Of a stretch of 64,000 nt of DNA, positions 23,333 through 37,135 are shown piece after piece (the first letter of the stretch is position 1; the number at the start of each line of letters is the position of its first letter). The notes under the pieces are model-generated. The model saw only the letters and a list, made by a program, of their open reading frames with translations. It was not told the origin of the DNA and searched no databases. The DNA comes from Tetragonia tetragonoides. Its lineage: Eukaryota > Streptophyta > Magnoliopsida > Caryophyllales > Aizoaceae. The stretch is from assembly GCA_038025085.1 (NCBI GenBank), contig CM076145.1:11629000-11692999 (forward strand). The letters are read 5' to 3'. Made by a program: the position numbers and the translations under genes.

Positions 23333-26207
23333 GCATTTGCGAGCTTTTTCTTAATATACAACACAAAAGAACTCAATTTCTTTTCGCCTAGTCGTCAGAG
23401 CTGTTAAAACGCGTAAATGCATTCAAAAGCTTGAGTTGAAACTTGTTTGAACTTGTAAACATCCTTGGTGTAGTTTCTCACTCAAATTAATGCAAAGAAA
23501 GCATTTGGGTGCTTACTCTTAATATACAACACAAAAGACCTCAACTCTTTCACCCTAGTCGTAAGAGCTGTTAAAACGCGTAAATACATTCAAAATTTTG
23601 AGTTGAAGCTTGTTTGTACTTGTAAACATCCTTGGTGTAGTTTCTCACTCAAATAAATGCAAACAAAGCATTTGGGTGCTTTCTCTTAATATACAACAGA
23701 AAAGAACTCAATCTGTTTCACCCTAGTCGTATGAGGTTTTAAAACGCGTAAATGCTTTCAAAAGCTTGAGTTGAAGCTTGTTTGTACTTGTAAACATCCT
23801 TGGTGTAGTTTCTCCCTCAAATGAATTCAAATAAAGCATTTGGGTGCTTTCTCTTAATATACAACACAAAAGAACTCAATCTCTTTCACCCTAGATGTAA
23901 GAGCTGTTAAAACGCGTAAATGCATTCAAAAGGTGGAGTTAAAGCTTGTTTGTACTTGTAAACATCCTTGGTGCAGTTTCTCACTCAAATGAATGCAAAC
24001 AAAGCATTTGGGTGCTTTCTCAAAATATACAAGACAAAAGACCTCAATCTCTTTCACCCTAGTCGTATGAGGATTTAAAACGCGTAAATGCTTTCAAAAA
24101 CTTGAGTTGAAGCTTGTTTCTACTTGTAAACATCCTTGGTGTAGTTTCTCCCTCAGATGAATGCAAACAAAGCATTTGCGTGCTTTCTCTTAATATACAA
24201 CACAAAAGAACTCAATCTTTTTCACCCTAGATGTAAGAGCTGTTAAAACGCGTAAATGCATTCAAAAGGTGGAGTTAAAGCTTGTTTGTACTTGTAAACA
24301 ACCTTGGTGTAGTTTCTCACTCAAATGAATGCAAACAAAGCATTTGGGTGCTTTCTCTTAATATACAACACAAAAGACCTCAATCTCTTTCACCCTAATC
24401 GTAAGAGCTGTTAAAACGCGTAAATACATTCAAAAGCTTGAGTTGAAGCTTTTTTGTACTTGTAAACATCCTTGGTTAAGTTTCTCACTCAAATGAATGG
24501 AAACAAAGCTTTTTGTTGCTTTGTATGCATTCATTTGAGTCAGAAACTACACCAAGGATGTTTACAAGTACAAACAAGCTTCAACTCAAGCTTTTGAATG
24601 CATTTACGCGTTTTAAAAGCTCATATGACTAGGGTGAAAAAGATTGAGTTCTTTTGTGTTGTATTTTAAGAGAAAGCATCCAAAAGCTTTGTTTGCATTC
24701 ATTGGAGTGAGAAACTCAATCTCTTTTGTGTTTACAAGTACAAACAAGCTTCAACTCAAGCTTAAGAGAAAGCACCCAAATGCTTTGTTTGCATTCGATT
24801 GAGTGTGAAACTACCCCAAGGATGTTTACAACTACAAACAAGCTTGAACTCAAGCTTTTGAATGCATTTAAGCGTTTTAAAAGCTCATACGACAAGGGTG
24901 AAAGAGATTGAGTTCTTTTGTGTTGTATATTAAGAGAACGCACCCAAATGTTTTCTTTGCATTCATTTGAATGAGAAACTACACCAAAGATGTTTACAAG
25001 TACCAACATGCTTCAACTTAAGCTTTTGAATGCATATACGCGTTTTAAAACCTCATACGACTAGGGTGAAAGAGATTGAGTACTTTTGTGTTGTATTTTC
25101 AGAGAAAGCACCCAAAAGCTTTGTTTGTATTCATTTGAGTGAGAAACTACACCAAGGATGTTTAAAAGTACAAACAAGCTTTAACTCCACCTTTTGAATG
25201 CATTTACGCGTTTTAACAGCTCTTACATCTAGTGTGAAAGAGATTGAGTTCTTTTGTGTTGTATATTAAGAGAAATCACCCAAATGGTTTGTTTGCATTC
25301 ATTTGAGTGAGAAACTACACCGAGGATATTTACAAGTACAAACAAGTGAAACTCAAGCTTTTCAATGCATTTACGCGTTTTAACAGCTCTTACGATTAGG
25401 GTGAAAGAGATTGAGGTCTTTTGTGTTGTATATTAAGAGAAAGGACCCAAATGCTTTGTATGCATTCATTTGAGTGAGAAACTATACCAAGGATGTTTAC
25501 AAGTACAACCAAGCTTTAACTCCACCTTTTGAATGCAGTTACGCGTTTTAACAGCTCTTACATCTAGGGTGAAAGAGATTGAGTTATTTTGTGTTGTATA
25601 TTAAGAGAAAGCACCTAAATGCTTTGTTTGCATTCATTTGAGTGAGAAACTACACCAAGGATGTTTACAAGTAAAAACAAGCTTTATCTCAACCTTTTGA
25701 ATGCATTTACGCATTTTAACAGCTCTTACAACTAGGGTGAAAGAGATTGAGTTCTTTTGTGTTGTATATTAAGAGAACTCACACAAATGCTTTGTTTGCA
25801 TTCATTTGAGTGAGAAACTACACCAAGAATGTTTACAAGTACAAACAAGCTTCAATTCAAGCTTTTGAAAGCATTTACGCGTTTTAAAACCTCATACGAA
25901 CTAGGGTGAAAGAGATTGAGGTCTTTTGTGTTGTATATTAAGAGAAATCACACAAATGCTTTGTTTGCATTCATTTGAGTGAGAAACTACACCAAGAATG
26001 TTTACAAGTACAAACAAGCTTCAATTCAAGCTTTTGAAAGCATTTACGCGTTTTAAAACTTCGTACGACTAGGATGAAAGAGATTGAGGTCTTTTGAGTT
26101 GTATATTAAGAGAAAGCACCCAAATGCTTTGTTTGCATTCATTTGAGTGAGAAACTACACCAAGGATGTTTACAAGCACAAACAAACTTTAACTCCACCT
26201 TTTGAAT

Positions 26208-26972
26208 GCGTAAATGCATTCAAAAGCTTGAGTTGAAGCTTGTTTGTACTTGTAAACATCCTTGGTGTAGTTTCTCACTCCAATGAACGCAAACAAAGCT
26301 TTTGGGTGCTTTCTCTGAAAATACAACAGAAAAGAACTCTATCTCTTTCACCCTAGTCGTATGACGTTTTCAAACGCGTATATGCATTCAAAAGCTTGAG
26401 TTAAAGCTTGTTTGTACTTGTAAACAAACTTGGTGTAGTTTCTCTCTTCAAATGAATGCATACAAAGCATTTGGGTGCTTTCTCTTAATATACAACACAA
26501 AATAACTCAATCTCTTTCACCCTAGTCGTAAGAGCTGTTAAAACGCGTAAATACATTCAAAATTTTGAGTTGAAGCTTCTTTGTACTTGTAAACATTCTT
26601 GGTGTAGTTTCTCACTCAAATGAATCCAGACAAAGCATTTGGGTGCTTTTTCTTAATATACAACACAAAAGAACTCAATCTCTTTCACCCTCGTTGTAAG
26701 AGCTGTTAAAATGCGTAAATGCATTCAAAAGATTGAGTTGAAGCTTGTTTGTACTTGTAAACATCCTTGGTGTAGTTTCTCACTCAAATGAATGCAGACA
26801 AAGCATTTGGGTGCTTTCTCTTAATATACAACACAAAAGACCTCAATCTCTTTTACCCTAATCGTAAGAGCTGTTAAAATGCGTAAATACATTCAAAAGC
26901 ATGAGTTGAAGCTTTTTTGTACTTGTAAACATCCTTGGTCAAGTTTCCCACTCAAATGAATGCAGACAAAGC
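26208..26972 (-). repeat. Satellite, minus orientation
   Basis: About 4.5 minus-oriented monomers with 'gaatccagac' and 'gaatgcagac' variants. Both ends are abrupt. The right junction, 'acaaagcttttggttgcttt' fused to 'gtatgcattcatttgag', is the same type of minus-to-plus junction as at 14165, 17103, 20377 and 24508 in HOR units A to D, so it was inherited from the HOR. Confidence 0.9.
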
Positions 26973-29750
26973 TTTTGGTTGCTTTGTATGCATTCATTTG
27001 AGTGAGAAACTACACCAAGGATGTTTACAAGTACAAACAAGCTTCAACTCAAGCTTTTGAATGCATTTACGCGTTTTAAAAGCTTATACGACAAGGGTGA
27101 AAGAGATTGAGTTCTTTTGTGTTGTATATTAAGAGAACGCACCCAAATGTTTTCTTTGCATTCATTTGAGTGAGAAAGTACACCAAGGATGTTTACAAGT
27201 ACAAACAAGCTTCAACTGAAGCTTTTTATTGCATTTAAGCATTTTCACAGCTCTTACGACTAGGGTGAAAGAGATTGAGTTCTTTTGTGTTGTATATTAA
27301 GAGAAAGCACACAAATGGTTTGTTTGCATTCATTTGAGTGAGAAACTACACCAAGAATGTTTACAAGTACAAACAAGCTTCAACTCAAGCTTTTGAATGC
27401 ATTTACGCGTTTTAAAAGCTCATATGACTAGGGTGAAAAAGATTGAGTTCTTTTGTGTTGTATTTTAAGAGAAAGAAACCAAAAGCTTTGATTGCATTCA
27501 TTTCAGTGAGAAACTACACCAAGAATGTTTACAAGTACAAACAACCTTCAACTCAAGCTTTTGAATGCATTTACGCGTTTTAAAAGCTAATATGACTAGG
27601 GTGAAAAAGATTGAGTTCTTTTGTGTTGTATATTAAGAGAAAGCACCCAAAAGCTTTGTTTGCATACATTTGTGTGAGAAACTTAACCAAGGATGTTTAC
27701 AAGCACAAACAAGCTTCAACTCAAGCTTTTGAATGTATTTACGCTTTTTAACAGCTCTTACGATGAGGGTGAAAGAGATTGAGGTCTTTTGTGTTGTATA
27801 TTAAGAGAAAGCACCCAAATGCTTTGTTTGCATTCATTTGAGTGAGAAACTACACCAAGGATGTTTACAAGTACAAACAAGCTTCAACTCAAGCTTTTGA
27901 ATGCATTTACGCATTTTAACCGCTCTTACAACTAGGGTGAAAGAGATTGAGTTCTTTTGTGTTGTATATTAAGAGAAAGCACCCAAATGCTTTGTTTGCA
28001 TTCATTTGAGTGAGAAACTACACCAAGGATGTTTACAAGTACAAACAAGCTTCAACTCAAGCTTTTGAATGCATTTACGCATTTTAACCGCTCTTACAAC
28101 TAGGGTGAAAGAGATTGAGTTCTTTTGTGTTGTATATTGAGAAAAAGCTCGCAAATGCATTGTTTACATTCATTTGAGTGTGAACCCACCCCAAGGATGT
28201 TTACAACTAGAAACAAGCTTGAACTCAAGCTTTTGAATGCATTTAAGCGTTTTAAAAGCTCATACGACAAGGGTGAAAGAGATTGAGTTCTTTTGTGTTG
28301 TATATTAAGAGAACGCACCCAAATGTTTTCTTTGCATTCATTTGAGTGAGAAACTACACCTAGGATGTTTACAAGTACAAACAAGCTTCAACTGAAGCTT
28401 TTTATTTCATTTAAACATTTTCACAGCTCTTACGACTAGGGTGAAAGAGATTGAGTTCTTTTGTATTGTATATTAAGAGAAAGCACACAAATGCTTTGTT
28501 TGCATTTATTTGAGTGAGAAACTACACCAAGAATGTTTACAAGTACAAACAAGCTTCAACACAAGCTTTTGAATGCATTTACGCGTTTTAAAAGCTCATA
28601 TGACTAGGGTGAAAAAGATTGAGTTCTTTTGTATTGTATTTTAAGAGAAAGAAACCAAAAGCTTTCTTTGCATTCATTTCAGTGAGAAACTACACCAAGA
28701 ATGTTTACAAGTACAAACAAGCTTCAACTCAAGCTTTTGAATGCATTTACGCCTTTTAAAAGCTCATATGACTAGGGTGAAAAAGATTGAGTTCTTTTGT
28801 GTTATATATTAAGAGAAAGCACCCAAAAGCTTTGTTTGCATACATTTGAGTGATAAACTTAACCAAGGATGTTTACAAGTATAAACAAGCTTCAACTCAA
28901 GCTTTTGAATGTATTTACGCTTTATAAGAGCTCTTACGATTAGGGTGAAAGAGATTGAGGTCTTTTGTGTTGTATATTAAGAGAAAGCACCCAAATGCTT
29001 TGTTTGCATTCATTTGAGTGAGAAACTACACCAAGGATGTTTACAAGCACAAACAAGCTTTAACTCCACCTTTTGAATGCATTTACGCATTTTAACAGCT
29101 CTTAGAACTAGGGTGAAAGAGATTGAGTTCTTTTGTGTTCTATATTAAGAGAAGTCACCGAAATGGTTTGTTTGCATTCATTTGAGTGAGAAACTACACC
29201 AAGGTTGTTTACAAGTACAAACAAGTTTCAACTCAAGCTTTCGAATGCATTTACGCGTTTTAACAGCTCTTACGACTAGGCGAAAAGAGATTGAGTTCTT
29301 TTGTGTTGTGTATTAAGAAAAAGCTCGCAAATTCTTTGTTTACATTCATTTGAGTGTGAAACTACCCCAAGGATGTTTACAACTACAAAAAAGCTTGAAC
29401 TCAAGCTTTTGAGTGCATTTAAGCGTTTTAAAAGCTCATACGACAAGGGTGAAAGAGATTGAGTTCTTTTGTGTTGTATATTAAGAGAACGCACCCAAAT
29501 GTTTTCTTTGCATTTATTTGAGTGAGAAACTACACCAAAGATGTTTACAAGTACCAACAAGCTTCAAGTTAAGCTTTTGAATGCTTATACGCGTTTTAAA
29601 ACCTCATACGACTAGGGTGAAAGAGATTGAGTTCGTTTGTGTTGTATTTTCAGAGAAAGTACCCAAAAGCTTTGTTTGCATTCATTGGAGTGAGAAACTA
29701 CACCAAGGATGTGTACAAGAACAAACAAGCTTCAACTCAAAGCTTTTGAA
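26973..29750 (+). repeat. Satellite, plus orientation
   Basis: About 16 monomers in plus orientation, including two copies of the 'acccaccccaagg' or 'actaccccaagg' module (about 28125-28400 and 29300-29720). Monomers at about 27830-28110 form a perfect or near-perfect local repeat at 168-bp spacing. Confidence 0.92.
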
Positions 29751-30975
29751 TGCAAATTAAGCATTTGTGTGCTTTCTCTTAATATACAACAGAAAAGAAC
29801 TCAATCTCTATCGCCCTAGTCGTAAGAGCTGTTAAAACGCGTAAATACATTTCAAAAGCTTGAGTTGAAGCTTGTTTGTACTTGTAAACATCCTTGGTGT
29901 AGTTTCTCACTCCAATGAATGCAAACAAAGCTTTTGGATGCTTTCTCTGAAAATACAACAAAAAAGAACTCAATCTCTTTCACCTAGTCGTATGAGGTTT
30001 TAAAACGCGTATATGCATTCAAAAGCTTAACTTGAAGCTTGTTCGTACTTGTAAACATCTTTGGTGTAGTTTCTCACTCAAATGAATGTAAACAAAGCAT
30101 TTGCGAGCTTTTTCTTAATATACAACACAAAAGAACTCAATCTCTTTTCGCCTAGTCGTAAGAGCTGTTAAAACGCGTAAATGCATTCAAAAGCTTAAGT
30201 TATAACTTGTTTGTACTTGTAAGCATCCTTGGTGTAGTTTCTCACTCAAATGAATGCAAACAAACCATTTGGGTGATTTCTCTTAATATACAACACAAAA
30301 GAACTCAATCTCTTTCACCCTAGTCGTATGAGGTTTTAAAATGCTTAAATGCAATAAAAAGCTTCAGTTGAAGCTTGTTTATACTTGTAAACATCCTTGG
30401 TGTGGTTTCTCACTCAAATGAATGCATAAAAAGCAACCAAAAGCTTTGTTTGCATTCATTTGAGTGAGAAACTTAACCAAGGATGTTTACGCGTTTTAAA
30501 CAGTTTCTTAATTTTATTTGCATTCACCTTTTGAATTTACAAGTACAAACAATCAATGAATGCAAATAAAGCATTTGGGTGCTTTCTCTTAATATACAAC
30601 ACAAAACAACTCAATCTCTTTCACCCTAGATGTAAGAGCTGTTAAAACGCGTAAATGCATTCAAAAGGTGGAGTTGAAGCTTGTTTGTACTTGTAAACAT
30701 CCTTGGTTAAGTTTCTCACTCAAATGAATGCAAACAAAGCATTTGGGTGGTTTCACTTAATATACAACACAAAAGAACTCAATCTTTTTCACCCTAGTCA
30801 TATGAGCTTTTAAAACGCGTAAATGCATTCAAAAGCTTGAGTTGAAGCTTGTTTGTACTTGTAAACATTCTTGGTGTAGTTTTACACTGAAATGAATGCA
30901 AACAAAGCTTTTGGTTGCTTTCTCTTAAAATACAACACAAAAGACCTCAATCTCTTTCACCCTAGTCATATGAGC
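29751..30975 (-). repeat. Satellite, mostly minus orientation, with a short plus island
   Basis: Minus orientation 29751-30428, a plus island of about 120 bp (30429-30552), then minus again to 30975. The island ends in a distinctive chimeric junction: acgcgttttaaacag, tttcttaattttatttgc, attcaccttttgaattt, acaagtacaaacaatca. It recurs at about 46456-46520, 62960-63020 and 63450-63515. The right edge is an abrupt fusion, 'catatgagctttgagttc'. Confidence 0.88.
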
Positions 30976-33900
30976 TTTGAGTTCTTTTGTGTTGTATATT
31001 AAGAGAATGCATCCAAATACTTTGTTTGCATTCATTTGAGTGAGAAACTACACCAAGGATGTTTACAAGTACAAACAAGCTTTAACTCCACCTTTTGAAT
31101 GCATTTACGCATTTTAACAGCTCTTACATCTAGGGTGAAAGAGATTGAGTTCTTTTGTCTTGTATATCAAGGAAAGCACCCAAACGCTTTGTTTACATTC
31201 ATTTGAGGGAGAAACTACACCAAGGATGTTTACAAGTACAAACAAGCTTTAAGTCAACCTTTTGAATGCATTTACGCATTTTGACAGCTCTTACAACTAG
31301 GGTGAAAGAGATTGAGTTCTTTTGTGTTGTATATTTAGAGAAATCACACAAATTCTTTGTTTGCATTCATTTGAGTGAGAAACTACACCAAGAATGTTTA
31401 CAAGTACAAACAAGCTTCAACTCAAGCTTTTGAATGCATTTACGCGTTTTAAAAGCTCATATGACTAGGGTGAAAAAGATTGAGTTCTTTTGTGTTGTAT
31501 TTTAAGAGAAAGCAACCAAAAGCTTTATTTGTATTCATTTCAGTGAGAAACTACACCAAGAATGTTTACAAGTACAAACAAGCTTCAACTCAAGCTTTTG
31601 AATGCATTTACGCGTTTTAAAAGCTCATATGACTAGGGTGAAAAAGATTGAGTTCTTTTGTGTTGTATATTAAGAGAAAGCACACAAATGCTTTGTTTGC
31701 ATTCATTTGAGTCAGAAACTACACCAAGAATGTTTACAAGTACAAAGAAGCATCAACTCAAGCTTTTGAATGTATTTACGCGTTTTAACAGCTCTTACGA
31801 TTAGGGTGAATGAGATTGAGGTCTTTTGTGTTGTATATTAAGAGAAAGCACCCAAATGCTTTGTTTGCATTCATTTGAGTGAGACACTACACCAAGGATG
31901 TTTACAAGTACAAACAAGCTTTAACTCCACCTTTTGAATGCATTTACGCTTTGTTTGCATTCATTTGAGTGAGAAACTACAGCAAAGAAGTTTATAAGTA
32001 CAAACAAGTTTTAACTTCACCTTTTGAATGTATTTACGCGTTTTAAAAGCTCATATGACTCGGGTGAAAAAGATTCAGTTCTTTTGTGTTGTATATTAAG
32101 AGAAAGCACCCAAATGCTTTGTTGGCATTCATTTGAGTGAGAAACTTAACCAAGGATGTTTACAAGTACAAACAAGCTTCAACTCAAGCTTTTGAATGTA
32201 TTTACGCGTTTTAACAGCTCTTACGATTAGGGTGAAAGAGATTGAGGTCTTTTGTGTTGTATATTAAGAGAAAGCACCCAAATGCTTTGTTTGCATTCAT
32301 TTGAGTGAGAAACTTAACCAAGGATGTTTACAAGTACAAACAAGCTTCAACTCAAGCTTTTGAATGTATTTAAGCGTTTTAACAGCTCTTACGATTAGGG
32401 TGAAAGAGATTGAGGTCTTTTGTGTTGTATATTAAGAGAAAGCACCCAAATACTTTGTTTGCATTCGTTTGAGGGAGAACTTGTAAACACTGGAGTTCTT
32501 TTGTGTTGTATATTAAGAGAGAAACTACACCAAGGATGTTTAAAACTACAAACAAGCTTCAACTCAAGATTTTGAATGCATTTACGCGTTTTAAATGCAT
32601 TTACGCGTTTAACAGCTCTTACGACTAGGGTGAGAGAGATTTGTTTGCATTCATTTGAGTGAGAAACTACACCAGGGATGTTTACAGGTACAAACATGCT
32701 TTAACTCCACCTTTTGAATGCATTTACACTTTGTTTGCATTCATTTGAGTGAGAAACTACACCAAAGAAGTTTCTAAGTACAAACAAGTTTTAACTCCAC
32801 CTTTTGAGTGCATTTACGCGTTTTAACAGCGCTTACATCTAGGGTGAAAGAGATTGAGTTCTTTTGTGTTGTATATTAAGAGAAAGCACCCAAATGCTTT
32901 GTTTGCATTCATTTGAGTGAGAAACTACACCAAGGATGTTTATAAGTACAAACAAGTTTTAACTCCACCTTTTGAATGCATTTACGCGTTTTAACAGCGC
33001 TTACATCTAGGGTGAAAGAGATTGAGATCTTTTGTGTTGTATATTAAGAGAAAGCACCCAAATGCTTTGTTTGCATTCATTGAGTGAGAAACTACACAAG
33101 GATGTTTACAAGTACAAACAAGCTTTAACTCCACCTTTTGAATGCATTTACGCGTTTTAACAGCTCTTACATCTAGGGTGAAAGAGATTGAGCTCTTTTG
33201 CGTTGTATATTAAGAGAAAGCACCCAAATTCTTTGTTTGCATTCATTTGAGGGAGAAACTACACCAAGGATGTTTACAAGTACAAACAAGCTTCAACTCA
33301 AGCTTTTGAAAGCATTTACGCGTTTTAAAACCTCATACGACTAGGGTGAAAGAGATTGAGGTCTTTTGTGTTGTATGTTAAGAGAAAGCACCCAAATGCT
33401 TTGTTTGCATTCATTTCAGTGAGAAACTACACCAAGAATGTTTACAAGTACAAACAAGCTTCAACTCAAGCTTTTGAATGCTTTTACGCGTTTCAAAAGC
33501 TTATATGACTAGGGTGAAAAAGATTGAGTTCTTTTGTGTTGTATATTTAGAGAAAGCACCCAAATGCTTTGATTGCATTCATTTGAGTGAGAAACTTAAC
33601 CAAGGATGTTTACAAGTACCAACAAGCTTCAGCTTAAGCTTTTGAATGCATATACGCGTTTTAAAACCTCATACGACTAGCGTGAAAGAGATTGAGTTCT
33701 TTTGTGTTGTATTTTCAGAGAAAGCACCCAAAAGCTTTGTTTGCATTCATTGGAGTGAGAAACTACACCAAGGATGTTTACAAGTACAAACAAGCTTCAA
33801 CTCAAGCTTTTGAATGTATTTACGCGTTTTAAAAGCTCATATGACTAGGGTGAAAGAGATTGAGGTCTTGTGTGTTGTATATTATGAGAAAGCACCCAAA

Positions 33901-35084
33901 TGCTTTGTTTGCATTCATTTGAGTGAGAAACTACACCAAGGATGTTTACAAGTACAAACAAGCTTTAACTCCACCTTTTGAATGCATTTACGCGTTTTAA
34001 CAGCTCTTACGACTAGGGTGAAAGAGATTGAGTTTTTTTGTGTTGTATTTTCAGAGAAAGCACCCAAAAGCTTACTTTGCATTCATTGGAGTGAGAAACT
34101 ACACCAAGGATGTTTACAAGTACAAACAAGATTTGAGTTCTTTTGTGTTGTACATTTACGCGTTTTAACAGCTCTTACGACTAGGGTGACTCAAGCTTTT
34201 GAATACAATTACGCGTTTTAAAACCTCATACGACTAGGGTGAAAGAGATTGAGTTCTTTTGTGTTGTATATTAAGAGAAATCACCCAAATGGTTATTTTG
34301 CATTCATTTGAGTGAGAAACTACACCAAGGATGCTTACAAGTACAAACAAGTTTCAACTCAAGCTTTTGAATGTATTTACGCGTTTTAATAGCTGTTATG
34401 ACTAGGCGAAAAGAGATTGAGTTCTTTTGTGTTGTATATTAACAAAAAGCTCGCAAATGCTTTGTTTACATTCATTTGAGTGTGAAACTACCCCAAGGAT
34501 GTTTACAACTACAAACAAGCTTGAACTCAAGCTTTTGAATGCATTTAAGCGTTTTAAAAGCTCATACGACAAGGGTAAAAGAGATTTGAGTTCTTTTGTG
34601 TTGTATATTAAGAGAATGCATCCAAATACTTTGTTTGCATTTATTTACGCGTTTTGAATACTACACCTAGGATGTTTACAAGTGCAAACAAGCTTCAACT
34701 CAAGCTTTTGAATGCATTTACGCGTTTTGAATGCATTTACGCATTTTAACAGCTCTTAAGACTATGGTAAAAGAAATTGATTTCTTTTGTGTTGTATATT
34801 GAGAGAAAGCACCCAGATGCTTTGTTTGCATTCATTTGAGTGAGAAACTACACCAAGGATGTTTACAAGTACAGACAAGCTTCAACTCAAGCTTTTGAAT
34901 GCATTTACGCGTTTTAACAGCTCTTACGATTAGGGTGAAAGAGATTGAGGTCTTTTGTGTTGTATATTAAGAGAAAGCACCCAGATGCTTTGTTTGCATT
35001 CATTTAAGTGAGAAACTACACCAAGGATGTTTACAAGTACAAACAAGCTTCAACTCAAGCTTTTGAATGCATTTACTCTATCAC
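30976..35084 (+). repeat. Satellite, plus orientation
   Basis: About 24 monomers, several truncated or fused out of phase: a partial monomer near 31945 ('tttacgctttgtttgc'), a rearranged stretch at 32470-32530, and out-of-phase joins near 34130-34200. A 19-bp duplication of the ATGCAT-ACGCGT segment is seen at about 32570-32612 and 34710-34747. The block ends where 'gcatttactctatcaccata' meets minus-oriented sequence. Confidence 0.9.
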
Positions 35085-36349
35085 CATAATACATTCAAAA
35101 GCTTGAGTTGAAGCTTGTTTGTACTTGTAGACATCCTTGGTGTAGTTTCTCACTCAAATGAATGCAAACAAAGCATTTGTGTGATTTCTCTTAATATACA
35201 ACACAAAAGAACTCAATCTCCTTCACCCTAGTCGTAAGAGCTGTTAAAACGCGTAAATGCTTTCAAAAGGTGGAGTTAAAGCTTGTTTGTGCTTGTAAAC
35301 ATCCTTGGTGTAGTTTCTCCCTCAAATGAATGCAAACAAAGCATTTGGGTGCTTTCTCTTAATATACAACACAAAAGAACTCAATCTCTTTCACCCTAGA
35401 TGTAAGAGCTGTTAAAACGCGTAAATGCATTCAAAACGTGGAGTTAAAGCTTGTTTGTACTTGTAAACATCCGTGGTGTAGTTTCTCACTCAAATGAATG
35501 CAAACAAAGCATTTGGGTGCTTTCTCTTAATATACAACACAAAGGAATCAATCTCTTTCACCTCAGTGAGAAACTACACCAAGGATGTTTACAAGTACAA
35601 ACAAGCTTTAACTCAACCTTTTGAATGCTTTTACGCGTTTTAAAAGCTCAAATGCTTTGTTTGCATTCATTTGAGGGAGAAACCGCACCAAGGATGTTTG
35701 CAAGTACAAACAAGCTTCAACTCAAGCATTTGTTTGCATTCATTTTGAATGCATTTACGCGTAAAGGGCTCAAATGAATACGCGTTTTAACAGCTTTTAC
35801 GACTATGGTGATAGAGATTGAGTTCTTTTGTGTTGTAAAACGCGTAAATGCTTTCAAAAGCTTGAGTTGAAGCTTATTTGTACTTGTAAACATCCTTGAT
35901 GTAGTTTCTCCCTCAAATGAATGCAAACAAAGCTTTTGGGTGCTTTCTCTTAATATACAACACAAAAGAACTCAATCTCTTTGACCCTAGATGTAAGAGC
36001 TGTTAAAACGCGTAAATGCATTCAAAAGGTGGAGTTAAAGCTTGTTTGTACTTGTAAACATCCTTGGTGTAGTTTCTCACTCAAATGAATGCAAACAAAG
36101 CATTTGGGTGCTTTCTCTTAATATACAACACAAAAGAGTTCAATCTTTTTCACCCTAGTCATATGAGCTTTTAAAACGCGTAAATGCATTCAAAAGGTGG
36201 AGTTAAAGCTTGTTTGTACTTGTAAACATCCTTGGTGTAGTTTCTCACTCAACTGAATGCAAACAAAGCATCTGGGTGCTTTCTCTTAATATACAACACA
36301 AAAGAACTCAATCTTTTTCACCCTAGTCGTAAGAGCTTTACAAAGTACA
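35085..36349 (-). repeat. Satellite, minus orientation with a short plus island
   Basis: Minus orientation 35085-35562, a plus island 35563-35838 with internal rearrangement at 35725-35790, then minus to 36349. The switch at 35562 lies in 'tttcacctcagtgagaaac', and the one at 35838 joins 'tgtgttgta' to 'aaacgcgtaaatg'. Confidence 0.88.
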
Positions 36350-37135
36350 CCAAGATTGAGTTCTTTTGTACATTTAAACATTCATTTGATTGTGAATACA
36401 TTCAAAAGCTTGAGTTGAAGCTTGTTTGTACTTTAAAACATTCTAGGTGTAGTTTCACACTCAAAATGAATGCAAACAAAGTATTTGGATGCTTTCTCTT
36501 AATATACAACACAAAAGAACTCAAATCTCTTTCACCCTACTCGTATGAGCTTTTAAAACGCGTAAATGCATTCAAAAACTTTATTTGAAGCTTATTTGTA
36601 CTTGTAAACATCCTTGGTGTAGTTTTACATTCAAATGAATGCAAACAAAGCATTTGGGTGCTTTCTCTTAATATACAAGACAAAAGAACTCAATTTCTTT
36701 TACCATAGTCTTAAGAGCTGTTAAAACGCGTAAATGCATTCAAAACGCGTAATTGCATTCAAAAGCTTGAGTTGATGCTTGTTTGTACTTATAAACATCC
36801 TTGTTTGTACTTTTAAACAACTCTGGTGTAATTTTAAGATGCATGCAAAGCTCTTAATATTTGATTGTTTGTACTTTTAAACATCCTCCCATTTAGTGCA
36901 TTTGAAAGGAGTTTTGTGTTCTTTTGTGTGTACTTAATTTTAAAACCTCATACGACTAGGGTGAAAGAGATTTGAGTTCTTGTAAAAAGTCAATGAACTA
37001 TGTGTACTTTTTTATCAACATACTAAGCAATATACCTAGTGTTGTATATTAAGAGAAAGCACCCAAATGTTTAATAAGCAATATACCTTAGTTACAAACA
37101 TATATTGATATGAGTTTTCAAGTTTTAAATGCATT
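36350..37135. repeat. Scrambled, diverged satellite zone
   Basis: Only short fragments of monomer in both orientations can be followed here, for example 'gattgtgaatacattc' at 36386, 'gtttgtacttttaaac' repeated near 36800 and 36870, and 'cctcatacgactagggtg' near 36945. They are mixed with AT-rich filler. 'aagcaatatacct' occurs twice (37025-37037 and 37076-37088). It looks like a site of repeated breakage or older decay. No gene is visible. Confidence 0.75.

Larger units (their letters stand above)
22247..26207. repeat. Higher-order repeat D, interrupted by an 874-bp element
   Basis: Linker 22247-22305, minus-oriented block (22306 to about 24515) split by the element at 22459-23332, then plus-oriented block from about 24525. 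With the element and one 5-bp target copy removed, the spacing from unit C falls from 4,131 bp to about 3,252 bp, in line with the other HOR units. Shared micro-inversion at 24715-24732. The plus block ends at 26207, where 'ttttgaatgcg' folds straight into minus-oriented 'taaatgcattcaaaagc'. The last 1 kb also forms the start of the 15,965-bp duplication. Confidence 0.85.
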
